Assembly: GCF_017562075.2 (NCBI RefSeq)
Contig: NC_054082.1
Coordinates: 52,896,181-52,960,180 of the forward strand
DNA from: Anopheles merus
Lineage: Eukaryota; Arthropoda; Insecta; Diptera; Culicidae
Direction of reading: 5' to 3'
Length of the DNA stretch: 64,000 nucleotides
Shown here one piece after another: positions 43,500 through 55,969 of this stretch. Position 1 is the first letter of the stretch; every line of letters begins with the position of its first letter. A program made the position numbers and the translations under genes. The notes beneath the pieces were generated by a model that saw only the letters and a program-made list of their open reading frames with translations, was not told the DNA's origin and did no database searches.

Positions 43500-46400
43500 T
43501 TTTCTAGTGTGCGCACTGTGCAACATTGTTCAGTGTGTGCCTTTTGTGCTCGTTTTGACTAGGTTTGGAATCTAATTCATCGTTTTGGTCTGTGGATTCA
43601 GTGAAATATTTATGTCTTTGTTGTGGCGTCAAACGTCGCTTGTGGCCGCGATTAGTTTTTTTGACAATCAGTGTGTATGCGTGCAACCTTTGTAATGGCG
43701 CTTAGTTGTCCGGCTTGTAATGTTGTTGCAGACGACTGTAGAAAAGTGTACCACTACAAGTACATCGGACTGGCGAATAGCATAATCAAGGAACTATAGC
43801 GCCTTGGTTCTCAACTGCTTTGGTCTTGTAAGACTTGTAAAGACATATACGAAGGTAGCTTTTCGGTCCTTCTTGGTGAAATCGAAACCCGATTCAATGC
43901 GCCTAAGAATGAACTATTGGAATTTAAACATAGTGAAGTGTCTAAACATCTGATGTTTGTCCAGTCGTGAACGTCTTGTCTAGCCTCAGCAACACTAACA
44001 CTGCTACACCGGAGGTTCGATATACATGGGAGACCCGCTCTGCCAATCGAAATAACCTTGCTCACCGGGACACAGCTGTTAATCCACCTAAACGCAGGCT
44101 TGTTGATAGATCGCTCCCTGCACTACCATCACTTATGATTGGGACTGCCTCAGTATCACCTTCTCGGCCATTCAGAGCTGTTCCAATTAGCGGGCCTAAA
44201 TTTTGGCTCTTTCTCATCCGAATCGCACCTGAAGTAACCAAAGAGCAGGTGCTGGCACTAATACATACGCACATGGACACTGATGACATCAATATCTTTC
44301 CGCTGCTGCCACACGGGCGGGATGTTGGCTCTCTCACTTTCATGTCGTACAAAGTTGGGCTCCCCATCAATCTTCGTAACAAGGCTCTGAGCCCAGCTTC
44401 GTGGCCTATGGGACTGGTGTTTAGGGAATTCATCGATACTGGTCGCCCGAACTGGTAGTTTTGGCGTCCTCCAACAAATCCCTTAGGGCACCAACACCAT
44501 CAACCTTTGCCTCACCAACACCAACAAATGCAAGAGAACACACTCGCAGAACCACTTTCGACGGAGACACACAGTTCGGAACAAACATAAACAATCGTAA
44601 CTCATCTGTCTTTCCTGTCAATCGACAAAAGCCTCCTGCTTACATGTACGATTTACTATCAAAATGCTCGTGGCCTACGAACAAAGGTTAATGATCTTCA
44701 CTTGGCCGTGTCAGAAAGTGATTACTAAATAGTTGTCCTGACTAAAACGTGGCTACATGATGGTGTTATGTCAGAAATGTTGTTTGGAAATGAATATGTA
44801 GTGTTCCGCACCGATAGAAGCTTATCAAATAGTTCACAAAGTGATGGCGATGGTGTGCTAGTGGCCGTATCGACCACGCTGAAATCACAACAATCCGAAG
44901 AGCCCTTAGACTCATTAGAAATGGTATGGATAAAGGTTTATTTGGCTAAGGGGGTGCTCAACGTAGCTTTATACCGACAATATCACATAGTCAACCGTTC
45001 ACTTCATTTACGATATATAAACCGCATACAGAAGAGTATTTGTCTAAACCCTAAAAAAAAATGGAGTTACGTGTATTCGAAGATATCAAAAAGCACGGAA
45101 TAAAATTTTGAGGTTACGGAATGAAATTTGCTATAAGGGAAAAAGAAGCTAGCAATGATCTCGACATTGCTAATATATGAGCATGCCGAATCTCAGATGC
45201 TTATGATAGTCGTGTGTCCTCTACCACGGATATCAATCACGCCATCCAGCATACACCTGTTCAAGCAATAAATAGGCTAAATATTATAGTAGATGAGGAA
45301 AAAATATGACGCGACATGCTATACGTCTTTTAAGATGACCGGAGAGTTCTGAGATTTCCTATAGAACGAAGACAAGGCGAAAGTGATTTTTCTAGCAATT
45401 TGCTAAATGGTGAAATAGATGCGCCAAGACTACTTAGTAAAATATATGTTCACGTACCAAGACCTTCTTCAAGACATCATTGGTTCATTTGATGCGTAAA
45501 TATTATTGTGACGTTCCACTCATACAAAACTATATCTGCCATGGCACGCAGTTTCCATTTATACTACTCTTATTTTGATTTTAACTTGTCATCTAAAACG
45601 CGCCGCTGCCAAAGATCTCGCTCGATCTACTACACGCACTCTCTATACTGCAGCTATAACAGGTTTCGATACGGCACATATTTGAGTAATTTTCAACGTA
45701 ACCTCTGCAGGTGGCCTGACTCGTTTTGGCGCTTCTACAAGAGCAAAACAAAATCCACGCATACGACGAAATCTATTACGTACAAAGGAGCAACAAGTGC
45801 CAACACTAATGAAATGTGCAATCTCTTCGTGGATCGCTTCGCAGATTGCTTTTCACCGGCTGGCGCAATTAACATCAGTACTCTTTTTATAGACAGTGAG
45901 ATCGTTTTATCAGCCCTAATGCAACTAAAGCCTTCCTTCGTTCCTGGACCCGACGGAATACCTTCTACAGTGCTGAAACGTTGTCAAACGACAGTAGCAC
46001 CTATCCTTGCAAAAATGTTTAATGCATCGCTGCCTAATGGCTACTTTTCCAAAACATGGAGGAAATCTTGGATGGTTCCTATTTATAAAAAGGGCGACAG
46101 GACAGATGCCATCAACTATCGGGGTATTACATCTTTGTGTGCCATTGCCAAGGTGTTCGAACTAATGATACACAAACATCTGCTATATGCATGCCGCAGC
46201 TACCTAAGCCCATATCAACCAGGATTCGTGCCAAAAAAGTCGACTACCACGAACCTGGTTGAATTAGTAACCTATTACCCAAGGCAAATTGATGCCGGAG
46301 CTCAAGTCGATGCAATTTATACAGATCTGAAAGCAGCATTCGACTCTCTTCCGCACGCAATTCTTCTCGCTAAACTCGATAAGCTAGGAGTTCCCAGCTC

Positions 46401-47190
46401 GCTCGTACAGTGGCTTAAGTTTTGCCTAATTAATCGCACATAATTCGTGAAAATTGATAAGCACATGTCCTAAGAAATAGTCAGCGGCTCGGGTGTGCCA
46501 CAAGGAAGCAATATTGGTCCGCTTCTCTTCATATTGTTCATCAACGATGTTACCCTCGCTTTACCTCCCGACAGTGTCAGTCTGTTTGCCGACGATGCAA
46601 AATTTTTCGCTCTATACATAACACAGGTAATTGTATATTCCTGCAAGACTGCTTCGAAGTCTTCTGTTCGTGGTGCAAGCGCAATGGACTGACTATCTAC
46701 ATCGAGAAATGCTTCTGTGTGTCTTTTAGTCGATGCAGGAGCCCAGTTACTGATACCTACTGCATGGACGGCACTGCAGTAAATCGACAAAATCATGCTA
46801 AAGACCTGGGCGTTATTCTTGATTCAAGTTTGAACTTTAAACAGCATATCGATGACGTTATAGCCAGAGGAAACCAACTACTGGGCGTGGTTATCCGGAC
46901 AACTAATGAATTCCACAACCCCATGTGCATCAAAGCTGTCTACAATAGTATCTTTCGTTCGGTTCGGGAATATTCGTGCGTAGTGTGGAGCCCAACTACT
47001 GCTTGCTCAATTGCTCGACTTGTTTCGACTTCAACATCTCAACTCAGTGCTTCAAGGAACGTCTCCGGCTTCTGCCGTGGCCGTAGTGAATTGCGATTTT
47101 GTTTTTCTATGTATTTTTTTTTCGTAATGCACTGTTACTTATCTTAATTAGGGCATACGGCCCGTTGAAGATTAAAAATAAATAATAATA
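43500..47190 (+). mobile_element. Degenerate, nearly full-length jockey/I-like non-LTR retrotransposon
   Basis: ORF1-like: from the ATG at 43694, MALSCPACNVVADDC and LWSCKTCKDIYE give a CxxC..CxxC zinc-finger-like start. Its C-terminal part (43967-44458) contains KFWLFLIRIAPEVTKEQ and GRDVGSLTFMSYKVGLP. ORF2: endonuclease start near 44,655 (GLRTKVNDLHLAVSE) with LTKTWLHDGV and DGVLVAVST; reverse transcriptase 45,508-46,640 with PGPDGIPSTVLKRC, YKKGDRTDAINYRGI, YTDLKAAFDSL, SGVPQGSNIGPLLF and the catalytic LFADDAKFF. The C-terminal part runs to 47,147. Several stops and frameshifts make it inactive. The 3' end (GGGCATACGGCCCGTTGAAG, then an AATAAT-rich tail) matches the style of the element at 20.4 kb. 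Confidence 0.85.
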
Positions 47191-47613
47191 ATAGTAATAA
47201 TAATGATAGTCTCAATGAGGTCCTTCGTTTTTCGATTGTATGAGCGTCTACTAGCATTAGTTTAGCATTTAAGATATTATTGTATTTTATATTTATCTCT
47301 TTTTGAGCTGAAGTTGGCGGACAAGTATAGACAAATAAATAAATGACCAAAGTTTAGAACACCAGTTCCAAAAATTAATAAAATTACAACGCATAAGTGT
47401 TTTTACATACTGGTCTGATATTTGCTCATGCTGAGTCGAAGAGTATCCTCATCGATGCGTGAAAACGATACACGAGGTTTAATGTATTGTGCAGGAAACC
47501 TCAAAGTTCATTATATATATCATACATCATATCATATATAGTATAATCATTATAAAATTTCCAATTTAGGACGACTACCACTGAAGATATGTGTAAATAT
47601 CATGAACTGCTTT
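47191..47613. other. AT-rich intergenic, nothing recognised
   Basis: No coding or repeat feature beyond short TA-rich runs near 47,511-47,560. Confidence 0.45.
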
Positions 47614-47698
47614 GCTTCTTCTTCTTTTTGGCTCAACAACCGTTGTCGGTCAACGCCTGCATGTTCCACTTATGGGGTTGGCTTTCAATGACTTTTGG
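47614..47698 (-). mobile_element. SINE A fragment
   Basis: Only the 3' part remains: CTTCTTCTTTTTGGCTCAAC, GTCGGTCAACGCCTGC, GGGGTTGGCTTTCAATGAC. Confidence 0.7.
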
Positions 47699-47792
47699 AC
47701 TGCTTTGCTTAGTATAATTTTATTTAAGTGTTCCCTTATTTGCACTACTAAGTTTCGAAAGAAGCTCGTTAAGCCCGCGTGGAGGACGCGTG

Positions 47793-47794
<2 letters not shown>

Positions 47795-47859
<65 letters not shown>

Positions 47860-47914
47860 TAATCATAAACATAATAATAATAATGATAATAATCCTAAAC
47901 ATAATAATAAAAAT

Positions 47915-47972
<58 letters not shown>

Positions 47973-47976
47973 TTAA
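47795..47976. repeat. (AAT)n microsatellite in two blocks
   Basis: Two AAT arrays (about 47795-47855 and 47917-47976) separated by an impure AT-rich linker. They produce spurious poly-Asn and poly-Ile frames. Confidence 0.95.
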
Positions 47977-47978
47977 TA

Positions 47979-48364
47979 CAGGCGTCCCCCGAGTTACGAC
48001 CCTCTCGAGTTACGACGATTCGCAGATACGACGATTTTGATTTTGACATTGAAAAGTTGTCATCGAGAAGAAATTGATGTATATTTTTGAATTTCCGAGC
48101 TGATAACCGTTACACACACATTTCCAAAGATTCCACAACTACCCGATATTGAATATCTATATCGTGTAAACGACTTTTTGTGTAAAATTTATACATTATC
48201 GAACATTATTTCAAATAAAAAACACGATATAATAGATTTCGACTCTTCAACTTCGGTTATAAACTTTACATTGACAATTATTCGACATACGACTTTTTCG
48301 ACTTACGCCTTGCGTTGGGACTTTTTTTCGGTCCCAAATACAGTCGTATCTCGGGGGACACCTG
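47979..48364. mobile_element. pogo/Tigger-like TA MITE, 386 bp
   Basis: Ends CAGGCGTCCCCCGAGTTACG / CGTATCTCGGGGGACACCTG, each flanked by TA (47977-47978, 48365-48366). Inserted in the AAT microsatellite, which continues on the other side. No ORF. Confidence 0.85.
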
Positions 48365-49519
48365 TAATAATAATAATGATAATAATATTCCTGTTGCTGC
48401 GTGAGCAACATTGAAGAATAGACTTACTACTACGAACACGTATTCTACAGTATACGCTATTAATACAGCACGCCTCCGTGCTGGCGTATATCAAATTTCA
48501 GTTAAATTATAGCGAATTTTCGTGTAAATTGGCATTAAGTCTTAGGTGTGTAGGTATGTAGCTTTCAACGGCTTTATCAATTAAATTAGTTATTTGATCC
48601 GATTCCAACTGAAGAATACAATTTTACATCTTTTAAAATATTTTATTTAATTGAACCTAAAGGGAATTAAATTTGGATTTGACAATTTATGTGTCAAATC
48701 AGTACAATTTACTCAAAGAATTGTCAAATTTAGAATATCGCGTGTAACGAAATCGCGTGGATCGAATACGGCGTTCCGTAGACAATCAAGACTCTGAGCA
48801 TGACCAATCGTGTAATAGTAGCGTTCCGTAGACAAGTAAGACTCTGATCATGGCCAATTACCCAGGTTCGACTTCGATAGCACACGCACACGCGTAGCAA
48901 TTTACTACTTTATGATGATTTAATGGTACAAAAAATCTTGTTTAAATATGATAACGGTAACAATATGCATTATATTTATATTGTCCGCCTGTATATTGTG
49001 AGGGATTCTCTAGTATATTTCTCATGTACGTTGTAACAGTTCATTAGAAAAATAAACGCACAGCTCCTAACATTTATCAGCTTATTTTTTCACGCATTTT
49101 TGATTTATGTAGCTTTAATAGAAAAATAATGTAAATCAGGTATCATCAGCCGTACCATGCCTAGGCTAACTAAACAAACGTGCCTTCGGTTGATACAAGT
49201 TGAGTAAAACTACACCGTTTCTTTTATTCGAATAAGTGTTCCACGTGCCGCTTGGTATGAAGCACGTGCTGCATTTGATCAGTGCAGAAGCGAGTGCCAT
49301 ATGATTGAGTTCCACGCTATCGATAGAACCAACTGCTACTGCACTGTTATCGTTGCTGACGTTCCGATGCATCCTCAACGTGTGTGCAGTTTGTATTCCG
49401 TTGTTTACGCGCAATACAATATATGTAATTTTTCCTTTCAAGGGCTTTATCAACTGAATCATATTTTTTAATCACAATTAACCCCCGACGGCCGTCAGTG
49501 CTTTTAAAATTGTGATACC
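48365..49519. other. Intergenic with MITE fragment
   Basis: No gene recognised. Around 48,660-48,770 it contains the GTGTCAAATCAGTACAATTT block shared with the interior of the 24.6-kb MITE. GCGTTCCGTAGACAA occurs twice at 48,771-48,835. Confidence 0.5.
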
Positions 49520-49721
49520 TTCTTCTTCTTTGGCTCAACAACCGATGCCGGTCAAGGCCTGCCAACCCACTTGTGGGGTTGGCTTTCAGTGACTTATTGA
49601 TTTCCCCCCATAGTAGGATAGTCAGTCTTACGTATGGCGGCACGGTCTATTTGGGGCTTGAACCCATGACGGGCATGTTGTTAAGTCGTACGAGTTGACG
49701 ACTGTACCATGAGACCGGCTC
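49520..49721 (-). mobile_element. tRNA-derived SINE, A subfamily, with 13-bp target duplication
   Basis: Full-length copy. AAATTGTGATACC lies at 49507-49519 and 49722-49734. Minor differences from other copies (TTGATTTCCCCCCATAG) show independent ageing. Confidence 0.93.
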
Positions 49722-49734
49722 AAATTGTGATACC

Positions 49735-50250
49735 ATCCGGTAGATAATCTTTCGGAGCATCGATCAAGTTTTTATAATGGAAGTTTATCATACTTTGTTT
49801 GCACTGAGCAAAATGTTAAATAAACATTACAAACATAATTCAATAATGTGTAAACAGTGAAAAAGCTTCATGATGCTTGGAAAAATGATTGTTTATGTTC
49901 GTTATCAAGTTGGCGATGTTTCTATTTTTTTCGCTTAACGACCATCGCAGTTATGCCGTACTTATCGTTAACAGATACTAAAGTTGGTCATCTATTTTTT
50001 CGAGTTATGTTTTAGATGGGTCGATGTTTGCAACAACATTCTAAACATACTGTTAAATCGACATCTTGTCAACACCAAATATTTGTACTAAAAAAAAAGA
50101 TATTATTTTATTCAAAACTAGATCGTTATACCTTGGATTAAACGAGCAATAGATTCAACTATGGCGATACGTATAACAATGATAAAACAACAAGTGCAGT
50201 ATGACAAGGACAAGAATAACATTATCTATTAAAACATTGCTTCCATATTT
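49735..50250. other. AT-rich upstream flank of copy 4
   Basis: No gene recognised. Confidence 0.5.
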
Positions 50251-50310
50251 AGTCGACACGTCTGAAACGATACAAGAACAGTATGGTGAGGGGTTGAGTA
50301 TTATTATAAA
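50249..50310 (+). promoter_or_regulatory. Mucin-family promoter: upstream block plus TATA box, copy 4
   Basis: The TCGACACGTCTGAAACGAT block begins in TAGTCG at 50250 and TATAAA lies at 50305-50310, the same 34-position gap as in copies 1-3, although the intervening bases have diverged. A TTAGTTTT initiator-like motif follows about 25 bp downstream. Confidence 0.75.
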
Positions 50311-50372
50311 AGCATGTCACATGCTCGTTAGTTTTTCTTAGACGCTGTTGGTGGCTGGTTAGTGGTATCAAT

Positions 50373-51192
50373 ATGAGTTCATTAGCATACACGTGCATAC
50401 AACGGTGCAATAGAAGAAAACGTGTTACTTGTTGTGTTGCTGTGATCTTTCTGCTATCAATGTTTTTTTAGTGCACAAATCGCTTACAGAAAACCAAATT
50501 GAATGTGAAAAAAGTAGTGCATGTTCAAATAAAGTGATTGAAAGTAAAGCCGTAACTTCAACTGATCCCAGCTCCAATGTGCGAAATTTACGCAAAAAAA
50601 GATATTTAAGTCCTCCACAACCAGGACCGTCAGTGCGGCAAACTTATGAGAAACAGTTCTGTCCTCAGCAAAATGTTCGTGATTATCAATCATATTACGT
50701 CGATCCTAAACAAGGTCACCAGTCAAATGGGACACTGCCTGCAATACAGCCATATCGTAAGATAGATCCATCGCAATACTGCAATGCCAAACGCAATACG
50801 ACGGAATAATGTAGGAATTATTCGTTTCAGAGTACTCCATCGGACCTTCCTGGAATTATCAAGAAATGGCAATGAATGGAATTTACAATCAAGAAACAAA
50901 GCAGCCTATGACAAAAATGCGTGAAAGAAACTGCTACTGTCCTTTTCCGCTACTAGCAAAGAACAAGCTGTGTTATCATGGCATAACTTGTTTTCCTAAA
51001 ACAACTACCTTAGGCATCACTACTACATCTACTACAACTGCAGCTACCACATCTTCAACTGCAACAGAATCTACTACAACTCCACCAACGACGACAACAA
51101 CTACAACAGTACCTTCAGAACCCAACCAACAATTTCTAATATTTTTGACGCCGCGTGAACGTCGTGCGCAGTTTCAAGCCACGTGGGGTTGA
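50373..51192 (+). pseudogene. Mucin-like family copy 4, T-tract frameshift in the anchor
   Basis: Exon 1 50373-50756, intron 50757-50830 (74 bp, GTAAGAT..TTTCAG), exon 2 50831-51192 (TGA). In the membrane-anchor codons there is a T7 tract where copy 3 has T8, which brings a TAG into frame after 33 codons. Downstream of that point everything stays in the family frame: the RKKR site, the four-Cys motif with RNCYCPFPLLAKNKLC, and a much shorter Thr-rich stretch followed by a unique non-repetitive C-terminus (PRERRAQFQATWG). With one more T the gene would be 248 codons in one frame, so either a young pseudogene or a base-calling error. It diverges from copy 3 throughout exon 1, yet the Cys motif is almost unchanged, which suggests past selection on it. 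Confidence 0.75.
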
Positions 51193-52360
51193 ATCTCGCC
51201 AAGCAATTTCCGACGTTTTGCGAGAGCGCGCGATGACTCACATGCCAGATAAGTTCTTAGCCCATAAAATAAAATAAAATAGCTTGCAAGGCTAGGCCGG
51301 TTTTTCGCCGGGAGTTTTACTGGCAAGAAAAAAGCACAGGACCAAATTTAAATGGTAATTTTTTTATCACACTCATTAACCCGGTGCCTTCTCCTTTCCT
51401 TGTTGAGCGCTCCTCCATTCCTTTGAGTTGCACGTGTCATTCCGTCATTCCCGTATGTACGCGGCTCTTTATTCGTAGTTGTACATCATATATAGTGGCA
51501 GCTATCTAAAGTCGGACACTGCAGACCCTAAAGACGGAAGTCAGATTTTTTGCATGTGCATAGCCAAAGAGTGTCCTCAAAGACGTGTGAAGAATGTTTT
51601 CCGATAAGCGGTCTAGTGAACTGTCCTGGGTGCCCCAAATCCAGATAAAAGGTGAAAATATGAGGTGTCCGACTTTAGGTGGCCGCCACTGCAGGCATAT
51701 GCTGTATGTTTGTTTTGCCTACGACATTGACAATGCGCGAACCGATTAATTCTGGAATTGGAGTAATATTATTGGTACCATATTCCGTTGATATTCCGTT
51801 GAATTCCGTTGCGTGTCGTTTCTGATGACGCAATTTGATTTCCATGCCAATTAATGGAAATGAAGCTAATATCAAACGAGTTTAGGTGAATATTTTATTT
51901 CAATCGCGGATTTTTTTTTCATGCTTGAATCTTAATTTTTCGTGGATGATCTTGACTCAAATGTATGCAAGTGTCAAACAGTTTCTAATCCTTATTTTCT
52001 GGAAAATTCACAAACAATTTCGTGAGATTTGTCCACATCCAATGTACAGAAAGAGATTACTTTCTCTCAATCATTTATCACTCATAACCCCACCATCTTA
52101 TGCACACACGACAGAGGTGAATGAGGCCAATTGGCCAACTGTTGTTACGCGTGTAGCAATCTGTAGAAGGGATGACAAAAATGTACAAACTAACTTTTGC
52201 GTTTTGATGATTTTTGAAGCGTAGTTTTAAAATTGGAATTGCATATCCGTTTTCAAATTTGCGGCTAGCCACGATTCGCGATAACGTTGTGTTCCAGATC
52301 AGCTAGGAAAGGTATAGGAAAGGTGTGAATGGAGGCGGGAGCGGAACATGGCAAATGAAC
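51193..52360. other. Downstream flank of copy 4
   Basis: No gene recognised apart from the MITE-like element at 51494-51690. The + frame 51886-52224 has no recognisable motif. Confidence 0.45.
51494..51690. mobile_element. MITE-like element with AGTGGC..GTCGGACAC ends
   Basis: Left end AGTGGCAGCTATCTAAAGTC and right end GACTTTAGGTGGCCGCCACT are inverted copies with a few mismatches. About 197 bp, no ORF, target duplication unclear. Confidence 0.6.
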
Positions 52361-52368
52361 AATTGTAA

Positions 52369-54112
52369 TCAAACAAATGAGAAAAATATATGGAAAGAGC
52401 GTATGCATTGCAAAAGTGGATCATAGTTACCAAGTTGAGTGCGTCTTCTTTCTATTGTAAGAGGAGGTCCGATTCGAAGAGAGTGTGGAGGAGCGTAAAA
52501 ATTGATTAAGGAAAGAAGAGCCGGGCAGTCTATTTGATGAAGGAGAACCGATGCGATAAAAGACGCTTTTGCAAATACACGCTGTGATTTTAGAGATTCC
52601 AGACCTAGCATTGAACAGCGAACGTATGAGGGGAGTGGGGAGTCAGCACCAAAACATTTACGGAACACGAAGCGGGTAAACGACTTTTGGATTCTTTCGA
52701 TTAGTGATGCGAAAAATGAAGTTTTTGTGCGCTCTGATTTTAGAGATTCCAGACCTAGCATTGAACAGCGATTTTCATATGATGGGAGTGGGGAGTCAGC
52801 ACCAAAACATTTACAGAACACGAAGCGGGTAAACGACTTTTTGATTCTATCGATTAGTGATGCGAAAAATGAAGTTTTTGTCAGAATCGATTTTGGCTAG
52901 CTCCGCAGTTTTCTGGAATCGATTCCGGATAGTAGGTCCGGAATCAGTTTCCGAATCGATTCTGGAATCGGCTCCGGAATCGGAATCGACTCCGTAATTG
53001 GTTCCAGAATCGGCTTCAGAATTGATTCCAAAATCGGGTCCGGAATCAAAGTTGGCTCTCGAATCGGAATTGGCTCCTAAATTAGAATCGGCTTCCAAAC
53101 GAAGTCAGTTACGGTATCGCCATAAAAATAGGTGTTTGGGTCCAATCATACTACGTATTGATAACCGCAAAAAATCCAAATTTACTTGTAAAAGATTCAT
53201 TCTCATGGAGATTCCCGGACTGATTTCGCTTCTAAAACTTCTTTTTTCAATTCAAGAACTAATTCACATTCCGGAGCTAATTCTAATTCTGGGCTCAATT
53301 ATGATTCCGTTATCGAGGCAAATTGCGATTCCCAGGTCAATTCCGATTCCGAAGCCGATTCTGATCGTGGAATCGATTCCGAAGTCAACTCCCGAATCGG
53401 CTCTGGAATCGGCTCCGGAATCGGCTCTGGATTCGACTCCGGAATTGGAATTACTGTCTCGAGATGAGTAGTAAATGAAAGCCGTTCATCGACTATCTTT
53501 GACAGATTTAGATCGAGTCAGTTGTACATCCTCAATAGAATATGGGTAAGATGTGGGATTTGTTGATCGGCCGAAGGATATAACGGTACATTTAGGGAGA
53601 CATAACAGAAGATCATTAAAGATAATCCATGTGGAAAGAAGATTTTAAGTCTTTGAAGAGATATACAATCAGATAAGGAGGATATAGGGTAATACATTGT
53701 TAAGTCATCAGCATACATCAAGAATGAATCATTAGGAAGGATGAAGCTGATATCATTAACATATAGGATATACAAAAGCGGACAAAGTGTACTGCCTTGG
53801 GGGACATCAGATGGGCAAATGCAGGAGAGAGAGAGAGATATGATCCTAATTTAATACAACAAGTACGATACAGACAGGAAGGGTGCTATCTAAAGTAGAA
53901 AATGGTATCCTATCCCAAGTTTCTTTAGCTAGGCAATGAGAATAGAGTATGACATACGATCAAAGGCCGACTTAAAATCGTTGTAAATCGAATCTACCTG
54001 ACCGCCAGAATCAAGATTACGAATAACAAAAGGGACAAAGCTCATAAGATTGGATATAAAGGATCATTTGGGCACGAAGCCATGATGATTGGCGGATAAA
54101 TAATTGCGAGTA
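52369..54112 (-). pseudogene. Fragmented jockey/I-like reverse transcriptase with internal duplication
   Basis: On the minus strand, 54,060-53,900 reads SGGQVDSIYNDFKSAFD, and 53,775-53,518 reads ILYVNDI and FLMYADDLTMYYPISS, the RT catalytic block. Then a ~600-bp minisatellite region intervenes. The C-terminal part (52,821-52,369) has INFYAPPHSLRIGPPL as in the 20.5-kb element. Within it, a ~130-bp segment encoding RFVFRKCFGADSPLPSY and CSMLGLESLKS is present twice in tandem (52,610-52,735 and 52,738-52,868). Confidence 0.75.
52880..53460. repeat. Degenerate 12-bp minisatellite (GGAATCGGCTCC type)
   Basis: Two blocks (52,890-53,100 and 53,210-53,460) of variants of GAATCGGCTCCG with a ~12-bp step, on an AT-rich spacer. 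Related GGAGCCG-rich blocks occur at 55,795-55,925 and 61,865-61,975. Confidence 0.75.
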
Positions 54113-55969
54113 ATAGGAAGTAATCGGGAATGTACGATGTGCGGTGTGATGAAGGAACTCCAAACGTCAATCGATTTCTGTTGGTATTGTTGCTTTCATT
54201 GATGTCCTGATTATGCATGGTAATATGTGTGCTTAGCTTGTTGTTTAGAATTACAAATTCATGGAAGAGCAAGCCGCTGGGTCAAGTATCTGGTAAAAGT
54301 GTCAGGCTGTGTAATGAAATTGGTACACCAACTTTAAACGAGTTAGATCTCAGACCAGCTTGCAGCTCTATTTTTTGGTAGGATGCGGTAAACAATGATA
54401 TCTTCTGTTTTTAAGTTATTTGCTACGCATTTGTTGATCAGCAGTCTCGAGACCAAGTCGTGTGAAGAAAATCCATGTCCTTGCCTAGTCACGAGTAATT
54501 ATTTTGATGCCTTTTAGGATATTTGAAGTTCTAGATAAAAAATCGGGTTACAATGGCTTTGTGAGGGATCTAATGGACTAGGTTGCATGGATGAGTTCAG
54601 ATTTTTGTTAGTGGGGTCGTAGATGTTGTAGCAATCGTAGATGTTGTAGCAATCGTAGATGTTGTAGCGGGAGCAATGTTTGTCATAGGATGTGGTTCAG
54701 GGTGGTTTAAAATAACGGCAGCTCGTTTGGTTGTGATGCGCAATTTGTGTAGGAGTGTGAGTATCGATGAAAGCCTATTGTCGATTTAAAGCTAAAGTTC
54801 AGCTTTAGGCGCTTGAATACCCGGAGTAATATCATGCGAAATCGGTAAATTACAGCCACTATTGCCAAGCAATCATCACAAATCCAGTTAAGATGTTTGT
54901 ATGTTCAGTAAATCCTTGATTGTTTCCATATTTAATCTAGTGCAATTTGCGTGAAGTATGGCATTGCATCCAGGGCCATTTAATTATCCATTACAAGATA
55001 TATCATCGCTCACTACAGCTATGGAGCAGCGATTACACGGAGGAACGGAAAACATGAAACAGAACGGGAACTAGGTGCTTTGAGCAAGCCCGCCAATGGC
55101 TACAAATCACTCGCCAAATCCGCAAGCGCATCCAGGCTCCAAAAGACAGGAAGCACACCAGCAGTGCGCAATAGAAATCACGACAGAAAACCAACAAATG
55201 GGAGTGATGTAAGAGCGCGACCGATTCGTTCAATAGCCGTTGGAAAAGTTGAGTTACGCGATCTCGCGATCGGCTACTGGGTCCTGAGACACTTAGCGAT
55301 AGAAAAAATGCGCAGGTTCTGTTCGTAACAGGAGTACTAAATTAATTTATTGAATCCTTGAACAACTAAATATATAGTTACCCAGAGCAGCTTCTTGGCA
55401 TCGCGTTTTTATCTCGCTCGAGAGAGGTAATTCGCAGTATGGTGAAAATAACCTCATAACATCCATGTCCCGCAAATTTAATTTGATCGATGATTTATTC
55501 GATTTTTATACACCCAGGCTATGTTTAGGGAATGTCTACCTCTAGCAACGTTTAAGGAATTAGAAAACCTGTCAACTGTTATTTATTATGAAAAAGTTGA
55601 CAATGTATATGTTTAGTTTACCAAACGCATTCGATGGGTTTACTTGATCAAATAATTATTGGTTTATTAACAATGAACCATTAACAAATTAACAAATTAA
55701 CAATAAACCATTTAGCAATACTAACAAATAATATAATTATTGTCAAATAAACATCGTTTAGACTATATTCTAAAATGTTCCTTGGGAACCGTACAGAGCC
55801 TTTCGGAGCCGTCCGGAGACGCTTTTCAGCATCCAGAGCCGTAGGAGCCGTTCGAAGCCGTACGGAGTCGGAAAAGTCAGAGCCTACGAAGCTGATGTAG
55901 CTGTCTGAAACCGGCTACGGCTGCGGCTTAGTAGTAGTCTGAAAAATAAGTTTTAATTAGAAGATCTTG
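54113..55969. other. AT-rich intergenic
   Basis: No gene recognised. A short three-fold repeat of GTAGATGTTGTAGCAATC lies at 54,620-54,670, and a GGAGCCG-rich block at 55,795-55,925. The small + frame at 55080-55328 has no motif. Confidence 0.45.

Noticed and set aside
47612..48077. Poly-Asn and poly-Ile frames
   Set aside because: Produced by the AAT microsatellite.
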